Positions 51,922-60,982 of a stretch of DNA of 64,000 nt are shown one piece after another. The notes under the pieces were generated by a model. The model worked only from the letters and a program-made list of their open reading frames with translations. It did no database searches and had not been told where the DNA came from. Position numbers and translations under genes: made by a program. The stretch's first letter is position 1; the number at the start of each line of letters is the position of its first letter. Source of the stretch: Pseudomonas wadenswilerensis. Lineage in GTDB: Bacteria > Pseudomonadota > Gammaproteobacteria > Pseudomonadales > Pseudomonadaceae. The DNA is taken from positions 1 through 64,000 of the forward strand of contig NZ_UIDD01000005.1 in the NCBI RefSeq assembly GCF_900497695.1. Direction: 5' to 3'.

Positions 51922-52829
51922 TGAGTGTGGCGTTGCTGACTGTGGCCGGGGTGGCGCTGGATGCGTTGCTGGGCGAGCCCAAGCGCCGGCATCCACTGGT
52001 CGCGTTCGGGCGCATGGCCGGGCGCCTGGAGCAACGCTTCAATGCCGGTGGCCGCGGTTGGCGCAGCCATGGCGTCACCGCCTGGTTCCTGGCCGTGGTG
52101 CCGCTGACCTTCCTGGCCATGCTGCTGTCCTGGTTGCCGTACATTGGCTGGCTGGTGGAAGTGCTGGCGCTGTATTGCGCCCTGGGCCTGCGCAGCCTCG
52201 GCGAGCACGTGACGCCGGTGGCCGAAGCCTTGCGCCAGGGCAACCTGGAACACGCCCGCCAGCGCGTGGGTTACCTGGTCAGCCGCGAAACCCGTGAGCT
52301 GGATGAAACCGCCGTGGCCCGCGCCGCCACCGAGTCGGTGCTGGAGAACGGCAGCGATGCGGTGTTTGCCGCGCTGTTCTGGTTCGTCGTTGGCGGTGTG
52401 CCGGGGGTGGTGCTCTATCGCCTGAGCAACACTCTGGACGCCATGTGGGGCTATCGCAATGAGCGCTTCGAACGCTTCGGCTGGGCTGCGGCGAAGATCG
52501 ACGACCTGCTCAACTACATTCCGGCGCGGCTGGTGGCCCTGACCTACGCGCTGCTGGGCAAGACCCGCCTGGCCCTGCACTGCTGGCGGCGCCAGGCGCC
52601 GTTGTGGGACAGCCCCAACGCCGGCCCGGTAATGGCTGCCGGAGCGGGGGCGCTGGGTGTCGAGCTGGGCGGCCCGGCGGTGTACCACGGCGAGCTGCAC
52701 GAGCGCCCGCAGCTGGGCGAAGGCCCGCAGGCCGATGCCGAGGCCATCGAGCGCGGCTGGCGCCTGGTGTGCCAGGGCGTGTGGTTGTGGTTACTGCTGT
52801 TGTGCCTGGGGGCTGAATTCTATGCTTGA
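51921..52829 (+). CDS. cobD: Adenosylcobinamide-phosphate synthase CobD (CbiB)
   Basis: The 302-residue inner-membrane protein attaches aminopropanol phosphate to adenosylcobyric acid. [22 protein letters not shown] at the N-terminus, [28 protein letters not shown] in the middle, and [22 protein letters not shown] segments near the end match CbiB/CobD. Four to five hydrophobic helices are visible. The ATG overlaps the bluB stop by 1 nt, and its end overlaps cobC by 8 nt. Confidence 0.94.
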   Translation: MSVALLTVAGVALDALLGEPKRRHPLVAFGRMAGRLEQRFNAGGRGWRSHGVTAWFLAVVPLTFLAMLLSWLPYIGWLVEVLALYCALGLRSLGEHVTPVAEALRQGNLEHARQRVGYLVSRETRELDETAVARAATESVLENGSDAVFAALFWFVVGGVPGVVLYRLSNTLDAMWGYRNERFERFGWAAAKIDDLLNYIPARLVALTYALLGKTRLALHCWRRQAPLWDSPNAGPVMAAGAGALGVELGGPAVYHGELHERPQLGEGPQADAEAIERGWRLVCQGVWLWLLLLCLGAEFYA

Positions 52830-53814
52830 GCACGGTGGTCGCCTGCAGCGCGCAGTGCAGCAATACGGTATCGCCCGCGAAGACTGGCTGGACCTGTCCA
52901 GCGGTATTGCGCCTTGGCCCTATGCAATCCCCGAGATCCCGCTGCGCGCCTGGGCACGCTTGCCCGAGACCGACGACGGCCTGGAACAGGCTGCCTGCGA
53001 GTACTACCAGGTCAACCAGTTGCTGCCCGTGGCCGGTTCCCAGGCAGCGATCCAGGCGTTGCCGCGCTTGCGCCGCCCCGGTACGGTCGGCGTACTGTCG
53101 CCATGCTACGCCGAGCACGCCGAGGGCTGGCGCCGTGCCGGGCATCGGGTGCGTGAGTTGGCCGAAGATCAGGTTGACTACTACCTCGACAGTCTCGACA
53201 TACTGGTGGTGGTCAACCCCAACAACCCCACTGGGCGGCTGATACCTGCCGAGCAACTGCTCGAATGGCATGCGCGCCTGGCCCGTCGCGGTGCTTGGCT
53301 GCTGGTCGATGAAGCCTTCATGGACAACACCCCGCAGCACAGCATCGGCGAACACGCCGAGCGCCCGGGCCTGATCGTGCTGCGCTCGTTCGGCAAGTTC
53401 TTTGGCCTGGCCGGTGTGCGCCTGGGCTTTGTCCTTGCCGAGCGGCAACTCCTGCAATTGCTCGCCGAACAGCTCGGGCCCTGGACCATCAGTGGCCCGA
53501 CGCGCATCCTCGGCCAGGCGTGCCTGCTCGATAGCGCCGCGCATCAGCAGCAGATTATCCGCTGCGCCGTGGCCAGCCAGCGCCTGGCCGAGGTGCTCAG
53601 CGCTGGTGGATTCGCTGCGCACGGCAGCTGCGACCTGTTCCAGTACCTGGTCACCGAGCAGGCGCCGCAACTGCATGAATTCATGGCCCGGCGCGGCATC
53701 CTGCTGCGCCTGTTCAACCAGCCGCCCAGCCTGCGCTTCGGCCTGCCGGCCAGCGAGCAGGATTTCCAGCGCCTGGCCCGGGCCTTCACCGATTACCGCA
53801 AGGAACAGCCATGA
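52822..53814 (+). CDS. cobC: Threonine-phosphate decarboxylase
   Basis: The 330-residue PLP enzyme (the CobC/CobD aminotransferase-like branch) decarboxylates threonine phosphate to aminopropanol phosphate. [10 protein letters not shown] near the start, [21 protein letters not shown], and the PLP-lysine region [18 protein letters not shown] are all present. The start at [12 protein letters not shown] overlaps cobD by 8 nt; the longer frame is out-of-phase upstream reading. Its stop overlaps the cobQ start as ATGA. Confidence 0.93.
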   Translation: MLEHGGRLQRAVQQYGIAREDWLDLSSGIAPWPYAIPEIPLRAWARLPETDDGLEQAACEYYQVNQLLPVAGSQAAIQALPRLRRPGTVGVLSPCYAEHAEGWRRAGHRVRELAEDQVDYYLDSLDILVVVNPNNPTGRLIPAEQLLEWHARLARRGAWLLVDEAFMDNTPQHSIGEHAERPGLIVLRSFGKFFGLAGVRLGFVLAERQLLQLLAEQLGPWTISGPTRILGQACLLDSAAHQQQIIRCAVASQRLAEVLSAGGFAAHGSCDLFQYLVTEQAPQLHEFMARRGILLRLFNQPPSLRFGLPASEQDFQRLARAFTDYRKEQP

Positions 53815-55265
53815 CCACCTTGATGGTGCAGGGCACCACCTCCGATGCCGGCAAAAGCACCCTGGTGACCGCGCTGTGCCGCTGGCTGCTGCGTCAGGGC
53901 GTTGCCGTGGTGCCGTTCAAGCCGCAGAACATGGCGCTCAACAGTGCAGTGACCGCCGAGGGTGGCGAGATCGGCCGAGCCCAGGCGGTTCAGGCCCAGG
54001 CAGCCGGCCTGGCGCCGCACACAGACATGAACCCGGTGCTGCTCAAGCCCAACAGCGACACCGGGGCCCAGGTAATCGTCCATGGCCGCGCGGTCACCAG
54101 CATGAATGCCGTGGCCTATCACGACTACAAGGTCATCGCCATGCAGGCTGTGCTGGCCTCGCACCAGCGCCTGAGCACAGCCTATCCGGTGGTGATGGTT
54201 GAAGGTGCCGGCTCGCCGGCCGAGATCAACCTGCGGGCCGGCGACATCGCCAACATGGGTTTTGCCGAGGCGGTGGATTGCCCGGTGATCCTGATTGCCG
54301 ACATCAACCGTGGCGGGGTTTTCGCCCATCTGGTCGGCACCCTGGAATTGCTCTCGCCGAGCGAGCAGGCGCGGGTCAAAGGTTTTGTCATCAACCGTTT
54401 TCGCGGTGACATCGCCTTGCTCCAGCCCGGCCTGGACTGGCTCGAAGAACGTACCGGCAAACCGGTGCTGGGCGTGCTGCCCTATGTGATGGACCTGCAC
54501 CTGGAAGCCGAGGACGGCATCGACCAGCGCCAGGGCATCAAGGCCGGGCGCCAGCTCAAGGTCATCGTGCCGGTGCTGCCGCGTATCAGCAACCACACCG
54601 ATTTCGATCCGCTGCGCCTGCACCCGCAGGTCGACCTGCAGTTCATTGGCCCCGGCCAGCCGATTCCGCCGGCCGACCTGATCATCCTGCCCGGCTCCAA
54701 GAGTGTGCGCGGGGATCTGGCGCAGTTGCGCGAGCGCGGCTGGGACCAGGCGATCAGCCGTCATTTGCGTTATGGCGGCAAGGTCCTGGGTATTTGCGGC
54801 GGGCTGCAAATGCTCGGCCGGCGCGTGGAAGACCCATTGGGCCTGGAAGGGCCGGCGGGTGTCAGCGACGGCCTGGGGCTGCTGGACTTTGTCACCGTGC
54901 TGGAGGCCGAGAAACAGCTGCGCAATGTCGCCGGTACCCTGCAACTGGAACAAGCGGCCATCAACGGCTACGAGATTCATGCCGGCGTCACCCAGGGACC
55001 GGCGCTGGAGCGCCCGGTGGTGCAGCTGGACGATGGTCGCGCCGATGGCGCCATTAGCGCCGACGGGCAGATCCTCGCCACCTACCTGCATGGCCTGTTC
55101 GAGGTGCCGCATTGCTGCGCCGCGCTGTTGCGCTGGGCCGGGCTGCAGGAGGCAGAGCAGATCGATTATCAGGCCCTGCGCGAACGCGACATCGAGCGCC
55201 TTGCCGATCTGGTCGAGCAGCACCTGGACACCGCGCGCCTGCGCCAACTCTGCGGACTGAACTGA
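53811..55265 (+). CDS. cobQ: Cobyric acid synthase
   Basis: The 484-residue amidotransferase amidates the b, d, e and g carboxylates. The P-loop segment is [20 protein letters not shown], followed by [13 protein letters not shown] and [12 protein letters not shown]. The C-terminal glutaminase has the nucleophilic Cys in [11 protein letters not shown] and His in YEIHAG. The ATG overlaps the cobC stop. The next gene begins 1 nt after its stop. Confidence 0.95.
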   Translation: MTTLMVQGTTSDAGKSTLVTALCRWLLRQGVAVVPFKPQNMALNSAVTAEGGEIGRAQAVQAQAAGLAPHTDMNPVLLKPNSDTGAQVIVHGRAVTSMNAVAYHDYKVIAMQAVLASHQRLSTAYPVVMVEGAGSPAEINLRAGDIANMGFAEAVDCPVILIADINRGGVFAHLVGTLELLSPSEQARVKGFVINRFRGDIALLQPGLDWLEERTGKPVLGVLPYVMDLHLEAEDGIDQRQGIKAGRQLKVIVPVLPRISNHTDFDPLRLHPQVDLQFIGPGQPIPPADLIILPGSKSVRGDLAQLRERGWDQAISRHLRYGGKVLGICGGLQMLGRRVEDPLGLEGPAGVSDGLGLLDFVTVLEAEKQLRNVAGTLQLEQAAINGYEIHAGVTQGPALERPVVQLDDGRADGAISADGQILATYLHGLFEVPHCCAALLRWAGLQEAEQIDYQALRERDIERLADLVEQHLDTARLRQLCGLN

Positions 55266-55266
55266 A

Positions 55267-55788
55267 ATGCTCAACCTGATTCTTGGCGGTGCCCGTTCGG
55301 GCAAGAGCCGCCTGGCCGAACAGCTGGCGGTGCAGAGCGGCCTGGCCGTTACCTACATCGCCACCAGCGAACCGCTCGACGGCGAGATGAATGCGCGGGT
55401 GCAGCTGCACCGCGAGCGGCGTCCGCCGGAGTGGGCATTGATCGAAGAGCCGCTGGAACTGGCCCGGGTGCTGCGTGCCAATGCCAGTGCCGAGCGCTGC
55501 CTGCTGGTCGACTGCCTGACCCTGTGGTTGACCAACCTGCTGATGCTCGACAACCCCGAGCGCCTGGCGGCTGAACGCACTGCACTGCTCGATTGCCTGG
55601 CGCAGCTGCCGGGCGAAATCATTGTGGTCAGCAACGAAACCGGCCTGGGCGTGGTGCCCATGGGCGAGCTGACCCGCCGTTATGTCGATGAAGCCGGCTG
55701 GTTGCACCAGGCCATTGCCGAACGCTGTCAGCGCGTGGTGCTGACCGTCGCCGGCCTGCCGCTCACCCTTAAAGGACCTGCACTATGA
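55267..55788 (+). CDS. cobU: Adenosylcobinamide kinase / cobinamide-phosphate guanylyltransferase
   Basis: The 173-residue bifunctional protein phosphorylates adenosylcobinamide and then transfers GMP. The P-loop is [13 protein letters not shown] (about 6-18), with [24 protein letters not shown] and [13 protein letters not shown]; the catalytic His in ARVQLHR is the expected guanylylation residue. It lies 1 nt after cobQ and overlaps cobT by 4 nt. In Pseudomonas it is often called cobP. Confidence 0.95.
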   Translation: MLNLILGGARSGKSRLAEQLAVQSGLAVTYIATSEPLDGEMNARVQLHRERRPPEWALIEEPLELARVLRANASAERCLLVDCLTLWLTNLLMLDNPERLAAERTALLDCLAQLPGEIIVVSNETGLGVVPMGELTRRYVDEAGWLHQAIAERCQRVVLTVAGLPLTLKGPAL

Positions 55789-56840
55789 GTCAAACCTGGT
55801 GGCTTGAAGCCTGTCGTCCTGTTGACCAGGCTGTTCGCGAACAGGCCCTGGCGCGTCAACAGCAACTGACCAAACCGGCTGGCTCGCTGGGCCGCCTGGA
55901 GCAGTTGGCGGTGCAACTGGCCGGCTTGCAAGGCCAGCTCAAGCCCAGCGTTGAGCAGGTCTGGATCGCAATCTTTGCCGGCGATCACGGCGTGGTCGCC
56001 GAGGGTATCTCGGCCTACCCGCAAGCAGTGACCGGGCAAATGCTGCATAACTTCGTCAGCGGTGGCGCCGCCATCAGCGTGCTGGCGCGGCAGTTGAATG
56101 CACAGCTGGAAGTGGTCGACCTGGGCACCATCGACCTCGCGCTGGAGCTGCCGGGTGTACGCCATCTGCGCGTCGGCGCCGGCACGGCGAACTTCGCCCA
56201 GGTGCCGGCGATGACCCATGAACAGGGCGTGCTGGCCCTGCAGGGCGGGCGCGAGAGTGCCTTGCGCGCGGCCGCCAGCGGCGCCCAGTTGTTTATCGGC
56301 GGCGAGATGGGCATCGGCAACACCACCGCCGCCAGCGCCCTGGCCTGTGCCTTGCTCGGCTGCCCGGCTGTGGAGCTCAGCGGCCCGGGCACAGGGCTGG
56401 ACGCCGCCGGTGTACGGCACAAGGCCGAGGTCATCGAGCGAGCGTTGCAGCAGCATGCAGATCTCGGCGACGACCCGCTGCAGCGCCTGTTCTGTTTTGG
56501 TGGCTTTGAGATCGCCGCACTGGTCGGTGCCTACCTGGGGTGCGCCCAGGCCGGTGTTGCCGTGCTGGTGGATGGCTTTATCTGCACGGTCGCTGCGCTG
56601 GTGGCGACGCACATCAACCCGGGTTGCCGCGACTGGCTGCTGTTCGGCCATCGTGGCGCCGAGCCCGGGCATCGCCGGGTGCTCGCCGAGCTCGACGCCG
56701 AGCCGCTGCTGGAGCTGGGCCTGCGCCTGGGCGAGGGCAGTGGCGCGGCGCTGGCGGTGCCGGTATTGCGCCTGGCCTGCGACCTGCACGGGCAGATGGC
56801 GACCTTCGCCGAAGCGGCAGTGGCGGACCGCCCGGCATGA
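55785..56840 (+). CDS. cobT: Nicotinate-nucleotide-dimethylbenzimidazole phosphoribosyltransferase
   Basis: The 351-residue enzyme makes alpha-ribazole phosphate from DMB and nicotinate mononucleotide. [50 protein letters not shown] and [15 protein letters not shown] are conserved; the catalytic Glu is near the C-terminus (within the [14 protein letters not shown] block). Coupled to cobU upstream and to the phosphatase downstream by ATGA overlaps. In Pseudomonas the symbol cobU has been used for it. Confidence 0.95.
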   Translation: MSQTWWLEACRPVDQAVREQALARQQQLTKPAGSLGRLEQLAVQLAGLQGQLKPSVEQVWIAIFAGDHGVVAEGISAYPQAVTGQMLHNFVSGGAAISVLARQLNAQLEVVDLGTIDLALELPGVRHLRVGAGTANFAQVPAMTHEQGVLALQGGRESALRAAASGAQLFIGGEMGIGNTTAASALACALLGCPAVELSGPGTGLDAAGVRHKAEVIERALQQHADLGDDPLQRLFCFGGFEIAALVGAYLGCAQAGVAVLVDGFICTVAALVATHINPGCRDWLLFGHRGAEPGHRRVLAELDAEPLLELGLRLGEGSGAALAVPVLRLACDLHGQMATFAEAAVADRPA

Positions 56841-57406
56841 TCATCGACCTGCTGCGCCACGGCGAAACCGAACTGGGTGGCGGCCTGCGTGGCAGCCTCG
56901 ACGATGCCCTGACCGCCAAGGGCTGGGCGCAGATGCATGCCGCAGTGAGCGGCGCGGGGCCCTGGGATGCGCTGGTCAGCTCACCCTTGCAGCGCTGCGC
57001 ACGCTTTGCCGAAGCGTTGGCGGCGCAGTTGAACCTGCCGCTGCAGCGGGTGCCGGGTCTGCAGGAGCTGCATTTTGGTGAGTGGGAAGGGCGTAGTGCC
57101 GCAGACCTGATGCTCACCCACGAAGCCGAACTTGGGCAATTCTGGGCTGATCCCTATGCGTTCACACCGCCTGCTGGCGAGCCGGTGGCGGACTTTTCCG
57201 CACGCGTGCTGCAAGCCATCAGCGCCTTGCACCAGGCGCACGCCGGTAAGCGCCTGTTGCTGGTCACTCACGGCGGTGTGATGCGCCTGTTGCTGGCCCG
57301 CGCTCGAGGCTTGCCCCGTGAGCAGTTGCTGCAGGTCGAAGTGGCCCATGGTGCCCTGTGTCGCCTTGAGCTGCTGGCGGACGGCAGCCTGCGGGAAGTG
57401 CACTGA
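56837..57406 (+). CDS. Alpha-ribazole phosphatase (histidine phosphatase family)
   Basis: The 189-residue protein begins [16 protein letters not shown]7-H8-G9 is the phosphatase signature, with the phosphohistidine H8. The second His is in [13 protein letters not shown] and the Glu is in [17 protein letters not shown]. It removes the 5'-phosphate of alpha-ribazole phosphate, matching the E. coli CobC step. It overlaps cobT by 4 nt and lies 1 nt before cobS. Confidence 0.93.
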   Translation: MIIDLLRHGETELGGGLRGSLDDALTAKGWAQMHAAVSGAGPWDALVSSPLQRCARFAEALAAQLNLPLQRVPGLQELHFGEWEGRSAADLMLTHEAELGQFWADPYAFTPPAGEPVADFSARVLQAISALHQAHAGKRLLLVTHGGVMRLLLARARGLPREQLLQVEVAHGALCRLELLADGSLREVH

Positions 57407-57407
57407 C

Positions 57408-58136
57408 ATGCTGGCGTTCTGGATCGCCCTGCAATTTCTCAGCAGCTTGCCGGTGCGCCTGCCGGGCATGCCGGCCCCCGAACAAATGGGCCGCTCACTG
57501 CTGTATTACCCGCTGGTGGGGCTGTTGTTCGGGGGGCTGCTCTGGGGGCTGAACGCGCTGCTGGCGGGCAGCCCGGTGCTGCTGCACGCCGCCTTGCTGC
57601 TCAGTGCCTGGGTGCTGCTCAGCGGCGCCTTGCACCTGGATGGCCTGGCCGACAGCGCCGACGCCTGGCTGGGCGGTTTCGGCGACCGCGAGCGCACGTT
57701 GCTGATCATGAAGGACCCGCGCAGCGGGCCGATTGCCGTGGTCACGCTAGTGCTGGTGCTGTTGCTCAAGTTCTGTGCCTTGCTGGCGTTGCTCGACAGC
57801 GGCCAGGGCGTGCTGTTGTTGCTCGCGCCGCTGATCGGCCGCGCGGCATTGCTGGGTTTGTTCCTCAGCACGCCCTATGTGCGCAGCGGTGGGCTGGGCC
57901 AGGCCCTGGCGGACCACCTGCCTCGTGGGGCGGGCAAGCTGGTATTGCTGGTCAGTGCGCTGGCCTGTGTGCTGCTGGCGGGGCTCAAGGGCCTGTGGGT
58001 TGTGCTGGTTGCCGCAGGGGTCTTCGCCTGGCTGCGTCGCTTGATGGTTCGCCGTCTGGGTGGCACCACCGGTGATACCGCCGGGGCCATGCTTGAGCTA
58101 TTGGAGCTGGCGGTATTGATCGCCCTGGTGCTGTGA
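57408..58136 (+). CDS. cobS: Cobalamin synthase CobS (CobV)
   Basis: The 242-residue inner-membrane enzyme joins adenosyl-GDP-cobinamide to alpha-ribazole, the final step. ALQFLSSLPVRLPG, GALHLDGLADSADAWLGGFGDRERTLLIMKDPRSGPIAVV and LSTPYVRSGGLG are conserved; HLDGLADSADA holds the metal-binding Asp residues. About six membrane helices are visible. The start was chosen at MLAFWIALQFLSSLP; the longer frame runs out of phase through the phosphatase. It is the last gene of the cobalamin operon. Confidence 0.95.
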   Translation: MLAFWIALQFLSSLPVRLPGMPAPEQMGRSLLYYPLVGLLFGGLLWGLNALLAGSPVLLHAALLLSAWVLLSGALHLDGLADSADAWLGGFGDRERTLLIMKDPRSGPIAVVTLVLVLLLKFCALLALLDSGQGVLLLLAPLIGRAALLGLFLSTPYVRSGGLGQALADHLPRGAGKLVLLVSALACVLLAGLKGLWVVLVAAGVFAWLRRLMVRRLGGTTGDTAGAMLELLELAVLIALVL

Positions 58137-58167
58137 GTGGCGAGTAAAAGCTTGCAGTTGGCCAGGT

Positions 58168-58183
58168 GCGGGTATATACACGC
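58168..58183. promoter_or_regulatory. Candidate MarR operator upstream of marR gene
   Basis: GCGGGTATATACACGC matches the perfect palindrome at 58609 except for one base. It lies 3 nt before the marR-type gene, overlapping its probable translation start region and -10. Autorepression by the MarR protein is inferred. Confidence 0.7.
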
Positions 58184-58186
58184 ATT

Positions 58187-58591
58187 ATGTTGACCAGCGA
58201 ATGCATCTGCACCCACCTGCGTCGCGCCGCCCGCGGGGTGAGCCGACACTACGACGAGGCCCTCGAAGGCTTTGGGATCAATGTCGCGCAGTTTTCTTTG
58301 CTACGGCATTTGCGTCGCCTGGACCAACCGAGCATTTCCACCCTGGCCGAGGCCATGGGCCTGGACCGCAGCACCCTCGGGCGCAACCTGCGGGTGCTGG
58401 AGGCTGAGGGCCTGGTGGCTTTGGCCGAGGGGCAGGATCAGCGTAACCGGATCGTTCTGCTCACCGAGCAGGGCCAAGCCAGGCTGCAAGCGGCAGAGCC
58501 GGCCTGGGAACAGGCGCAAAGCGACTTGATCGATACCCTGGGCGAGGGCCGGCGCGATGAACTGGTACGCCTGCTGGAGCTGTTGGCCTGA
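58187..58591 (+). CDS. MarR-family transcriptional regulator
   Basis: The 134-residue winged-helix regulator has the recognition region ISTLAEAMGLDRSTLGRNLRVLEAEGLVAL (about 50-79) and the wing segment GQDQRNRIVLLTEQG. Several Cys at the N-terminus (CICTHLRR) could be redox-active, as in some MarR members. The ATG at 58187 was chosen; a GTG 21 nt upstream would put the start inside the operator. It lies between two copies of a 16-bp palindrome and is followed by an MFS transporter gene, so it likely represses that transporter. Confidence 0.9.
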   Translation: MLTSECICTHLRRAARGVSRHYDEALEGFGINVAQFSLLRHLRRLDQPSISTLAEAMGLDRSTLGRNLRVLEAEGLVALAEGQDQRNRIVLLTEQGQARLQAAEPAWEQAQSDLIDTLGEGRRDELVRLLELLA

Positions 58592-58608
58592 GCTTTTTTA
58601 AACTATAA

Positions 58609-58624
58609 GCGGGTATATACCCGC
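58609..58624. promoter_or_regulatory. MarR operator palindrome upstream of MFS gene
   Basis: GCGGGTATATACCCGC is a perfect 16-bp palindrome, 33 nt before the MFS start, 18 nt after the marR stop. A second, near-identical copy lies at 58168-58183. Confidence 0.8.
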
Positions 58625-58656
58625 ATAAGCCTTGCGGCGCTTTGGAGACAACAAAA

Positions 58657-59859
58657 ATGACATCGGTATGGCGAACCAGTGGTTGGATTCTCCTCGGCGC
58701 GGCGCTGATCCTGGCGTTGTCGCTGGGCGTGCGACATGGCTTTGGCCTGTTCCTGGCGCCGATGAGCGCCGATTTTGGCTGGGGCCGCGGTGTGTTCGCC
58801 TTCGCCATCGCCTTGCAGAACCTGATCTGGGGCCTGGCCCAGCCGTTTGCCGGTGCCCTGGCTGATCGCCTGGGGGCGGCCAAGGTGGTCATGGTCGGCG
58901 GTATTCTCTATGCCGTCGGGCTGGTGCTGATGGGTATGTCGGACTCGGCCCTGACCCTGTCGCTCAGTGCCGGCTTGTTGATCGGTATCGGCCTGTCCGG
59001 CACCTCGTTCTCGGTGATCCTGGGCGTGGTCGGCCGCGCCGTGCCGCCAGAGAAACGCAGCATGGCCATGGGCATCGCCAGCGCCGCCGGCTCCTTCGGC
59101 CAGTTCGCCATGCTGCCCGGCACCCTCGGCCTGATCGGCTGGCTGGGCTGGTCGGCGGCCTTGCTGGTACTGGGTTTGCTGGTGGCCTTTATCGTGCCGT
59201 TGGTGGGTTTGCTGCGTGATCGGCCTTTGCCCAGCACCGGCAATGAGCAGACCCTCGGCCAGGCCCTGCGCGAAGCTTGCACGCATTCCGGTTTCTGGCT
59301 GCTGGCCCTGGGCTTTTTCGTCTGTGGCTTCCAGGTGGTGTTCATCGGTGTGCACCTGCCGGCCTACCTGGTCGACCAGCACCTGCCGGCGACCATCGGT
59401 ACCACGGTGCTGGCGCTGGTCGGGCTGTTCAATATCGTCGGCACCTACACCGCCGGCTGGCTTGGCGGGCGTATGTCCAAGCCGCGCCTGCTGACCGCCC
59501 TGTACCTGTTGCGTGCGGTGGTGATCGTGCTGTTCCTGTGGGCGCCGATCACCCAGTTCAGCGCCTACCTGTTCGGCATTGCCATGGGCCTGCTGTGGCT
59601 GTCGACCGTACCCTTGACCAACGGCACCGTCGCTACCCTGTTCGGTGTGCGCAACCTGTCGATGCTTGGCGGTATCGTGTTCCTTTTCCACCAGTTGGGC
59701 GCTTTCCTTGGCGGCTGGCTGGGCGGGGTGGTGTATGACCAGACCGGCAACTACGACCTGGTCTGGCAGATTTCCATCCTCCTCAGCCTGCTCGCCGCGG
59801 CACTCAACTGGCCGGTACGCGAGCGCCCGGTCGCGCGCTTGCAGGCGCAAGCGGCATGA
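58657..59859 (+). CDS. Major facilitator superfamily transporter
   Basis: The 400-residue protein has 12 predicted helices and the MFS loop motif ADRLGAAKVVMVGG between helices 2 and 3. Helix segments such as LGVRHGFGLFLAPMSADFGW resemble the YfcJ/monocarboxylate-type (OFA-like) clade. The start at MTSVWRTSG was chosen behind GGAGACAACAAAA; a TTG 15 nt upstream is less likely. The MarR palindrome upstream suggests regulated export of an unknown compound. A 40-codon gene overlaps its stop as ATGA. Confidence 0.88.
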   Translation: MTSVWRTSGWILLGAALILALSLGVRHGFGLFLAPMSADFGWGRGVFAFAIALQNLIWGLAQPFAGALADRLGAAKVVMVGGILYAVGLVLMGMSDSALTLSLSAGLLIGIGLSGTSFSVILGVVGRAVPPEKRSMAMGIASAAGSFGQFAMLPGTLGLIGWLGWSAALLVLGLLVAFIVPLVGLLRDRPLPSTGNEQTLGQALREACTHSGFWLLALGFFVCGFQVVFIGVHLPAYLVDQHLPATIGTTVLALVGLFNIVGTYTAGWLGGRMSKPRLLTALYLLRAVVIVLFLWAPITQFSAYLFGIAMGLLWLSTVPLTNGTVATLFGVRNLSMLGGIVFLFHQLGAFLGGWLGGVVYDQTGNYDLVWQISILLSLLAAALNWPVRERPVARLQAQAA

Positions 59860-59978
59860 ACCCTGTCGCTATTCGCACCTTGCTCGGCCTTGGCGCACTG
59901 TTGCTACTGGGGTTGGCCTGGTGGGGCTGGCATGAGGGCGGCCTGGCATTGATGCAGTTGGGCATGGGCGTGTGCTAG
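59856..59978 (+). CDS. 40-residue small membrane protein coupled to the MFS gene
   Basis: The ATG overlaps the MFS stop by 4 nt (GCATGA). The peptide begins MNPVAIRTLLGLGALLLLGL and has one hydrophobic helix (about 8-24) and a Trp-rich segment (WWGWHEGG) before ending in GMGVC. Translational coupling and the clean helix support a real gene. It could be an accessory subunit of the transporter, which is inference. Confidence 0.6.
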   Translation: MNPVAIRTLLGLGALLLLGLAWWGWHEGGLALMQLGMGVC

Positions 59979-60020
59979 GAGTACTCTGATTTCTCCAGGA
60001 ACGTTCGAGGGAGAGAGAAG

Positions 60021-60593
60021 ATGCGCACACGCTGGATGTTGGTTCCGCTGTTGACCCTGGCCGCCGCTGCCAATGCCCTGGCCGCCGCTGCCAATGCCCT
60101 GGCCGCCGATTGCCCGGCGCTGCTCGACAGCAAGCTGCCGGAACTGCGCGGCAAGGAGCAGATCGACCTCTGTGAGCGCTTTGCCGGTAAACCGCTGGTG
60201 GTGGTCAATACCGCCAGCTATTGCGGCTTTGCCCCGCAGTTCGAAGGGCTCGAGAGCGTCTATAAGGAATACCGCGAGCAGGGCCTGGAAATGCTCGGGG
60301 TGCCCTCCAACGACTTCAAGCAGGAAGACGCCGATGCCGAGAAAACCGCCAAGGTTTGCTATGCCAACTACGGCGTGACCTTCACCATGACCCAGGCCCA
60401 GCCGGTGCGCGGCAGTGACGCTACGCCGCTGTTCAAGGAGCTCGCCGCGCAGAGCAGCGCGCCGAAGTGGAATTTCTACAAGTACGTGATCGACCGCCAG
60501 GGCAAGGTGGTGGCTAACTTCTCCAGCCGAACCAAGCCGGATGATCCGGCGTTCAAGGCAGCGATCGAAAAGGCTATCGCTTCCCAGCCCTGA
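60021..60593 (+). CDS. Exported glutathione peroxidase
   Basis: The 190-residue protein reduces peroxides with thiols. A signal peptide covers about residues 1-29 and contains a tandem 7-residue duplication (AAAANAL twice). The peroxidatic Cys is in [22 protein letters not shown], with the catalytic partner residues in GVPSNDF and WNFYKYV. Cys replaces the selenocysteine of mammalian enzymes. The periplasmic location, inferred from the signal, is less common than the cytoplasmic form. GGGAGAGAG precedes the ATG. Confidence 0.9.
   Translation: MRTRWMLVPLLTLAAAANALAAAANALAADCPALLDSKLPELRGKEQIDLCERFAGKPLVVVNTASYCGFAPQFEGLESVYKEYREQGLEMLGVPSNDFKQEDADAEKTAKVCYANYGVTFTMTQAQPVRGSDATPLFKELAAQSSAPKWNFYKYVIDRQGKVVANFSSRTKPDDPAFKAAIEKAIASQP
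60060..60101 (+). repeat. 21-bp tandem duplication in signal-peptide codons
   Basis: A 21-bp unit (starting GCCGCCGCTGCCAATGC) is repeated exactly at 60060-60080 and 60081-60101, duplicating the residues AAAANAL and the likely signal-peptidase site. A third partial copy (GCCGCC) follows. Confidence 0.95.
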
Positions 60594-60602
60594 GCGGCTG
60601 CC

Positions 60603-60866
60603 TCAGTGGCTGGTGTGCACGGTCCAGGCCACCAGCTTGAGCACGATCGGGCGTACCACCAGTACGCAGGCGAAGGCCACCGGCATGGCCAGTTGGTAGG
60701 CCTTGAGCACGTTGCCCAGGTACTGCTCGTCGATGCCGGCGTTGGCGGCGGTGATCACGAAGCACATCAACAGGGCCATGATCGCCGACATGTAGAAGGC
60801 AAACACGTAGGGGGTGGCGCGAACGCCGAGTTTGCGTCGGCTGCGGGCGCTGGTCTGGGTCGTCAT
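60603..60866 (-). CDS. DUF2798 small inner-membrane protein
   Basis: The 87-residue protein starts at MTTQTSARSRRKLGVRAT behind GGAGCCAGC. Two hydrophobic helices are visible: YVFAFYMSAIMALLMCFVITAA and YQLAMPVAFACVLVVRPIVLKLVAWTV. The second matches the paired-helix DUF2798 family. Function is unknown. It is divergent from the LysR gene at 60983. Confidence 0.83.
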   Translation of the reverse strand: MTTQTSARSRRKLGVRATPYVFAFYMSAIMALLMCFVITAANAGIDEQYLGNVLKAYQLAMPVAFACVLVVRPIVLKLVAWTVHTSH

Positions 60867-60943
60867 GCTGGCTCCATTGGTGTGGGGGAGGGCGCAGCCT
60901 AGCAAGGCCGCCTTTGGCTCGGGTAGACGCCTGCGGCTTAGGT

Positions 60944-60953
60944 CTTTATAAAG
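60944..60953. promoter_or_regulatory. CTTTATAAAG palindrome in divergent promoter region
   Basis: The 10-bp perfect palindrome CTTTATAAAG lies midway between the DUF2798 and LysR starts and could be a promoter element or operator. It is short enough to be chance. Confidence 0.35.
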
Positions 60954-60982
60954 AAGATCTTACGAATGCCCGGAAGCCTGCC

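Noticed and set aside
53793..55304. 503-codon minus-strand frame opposite cobQ
   Set aside because: Shadow. cobQ motifs and ATGA overlaps define the plus-strand genes.
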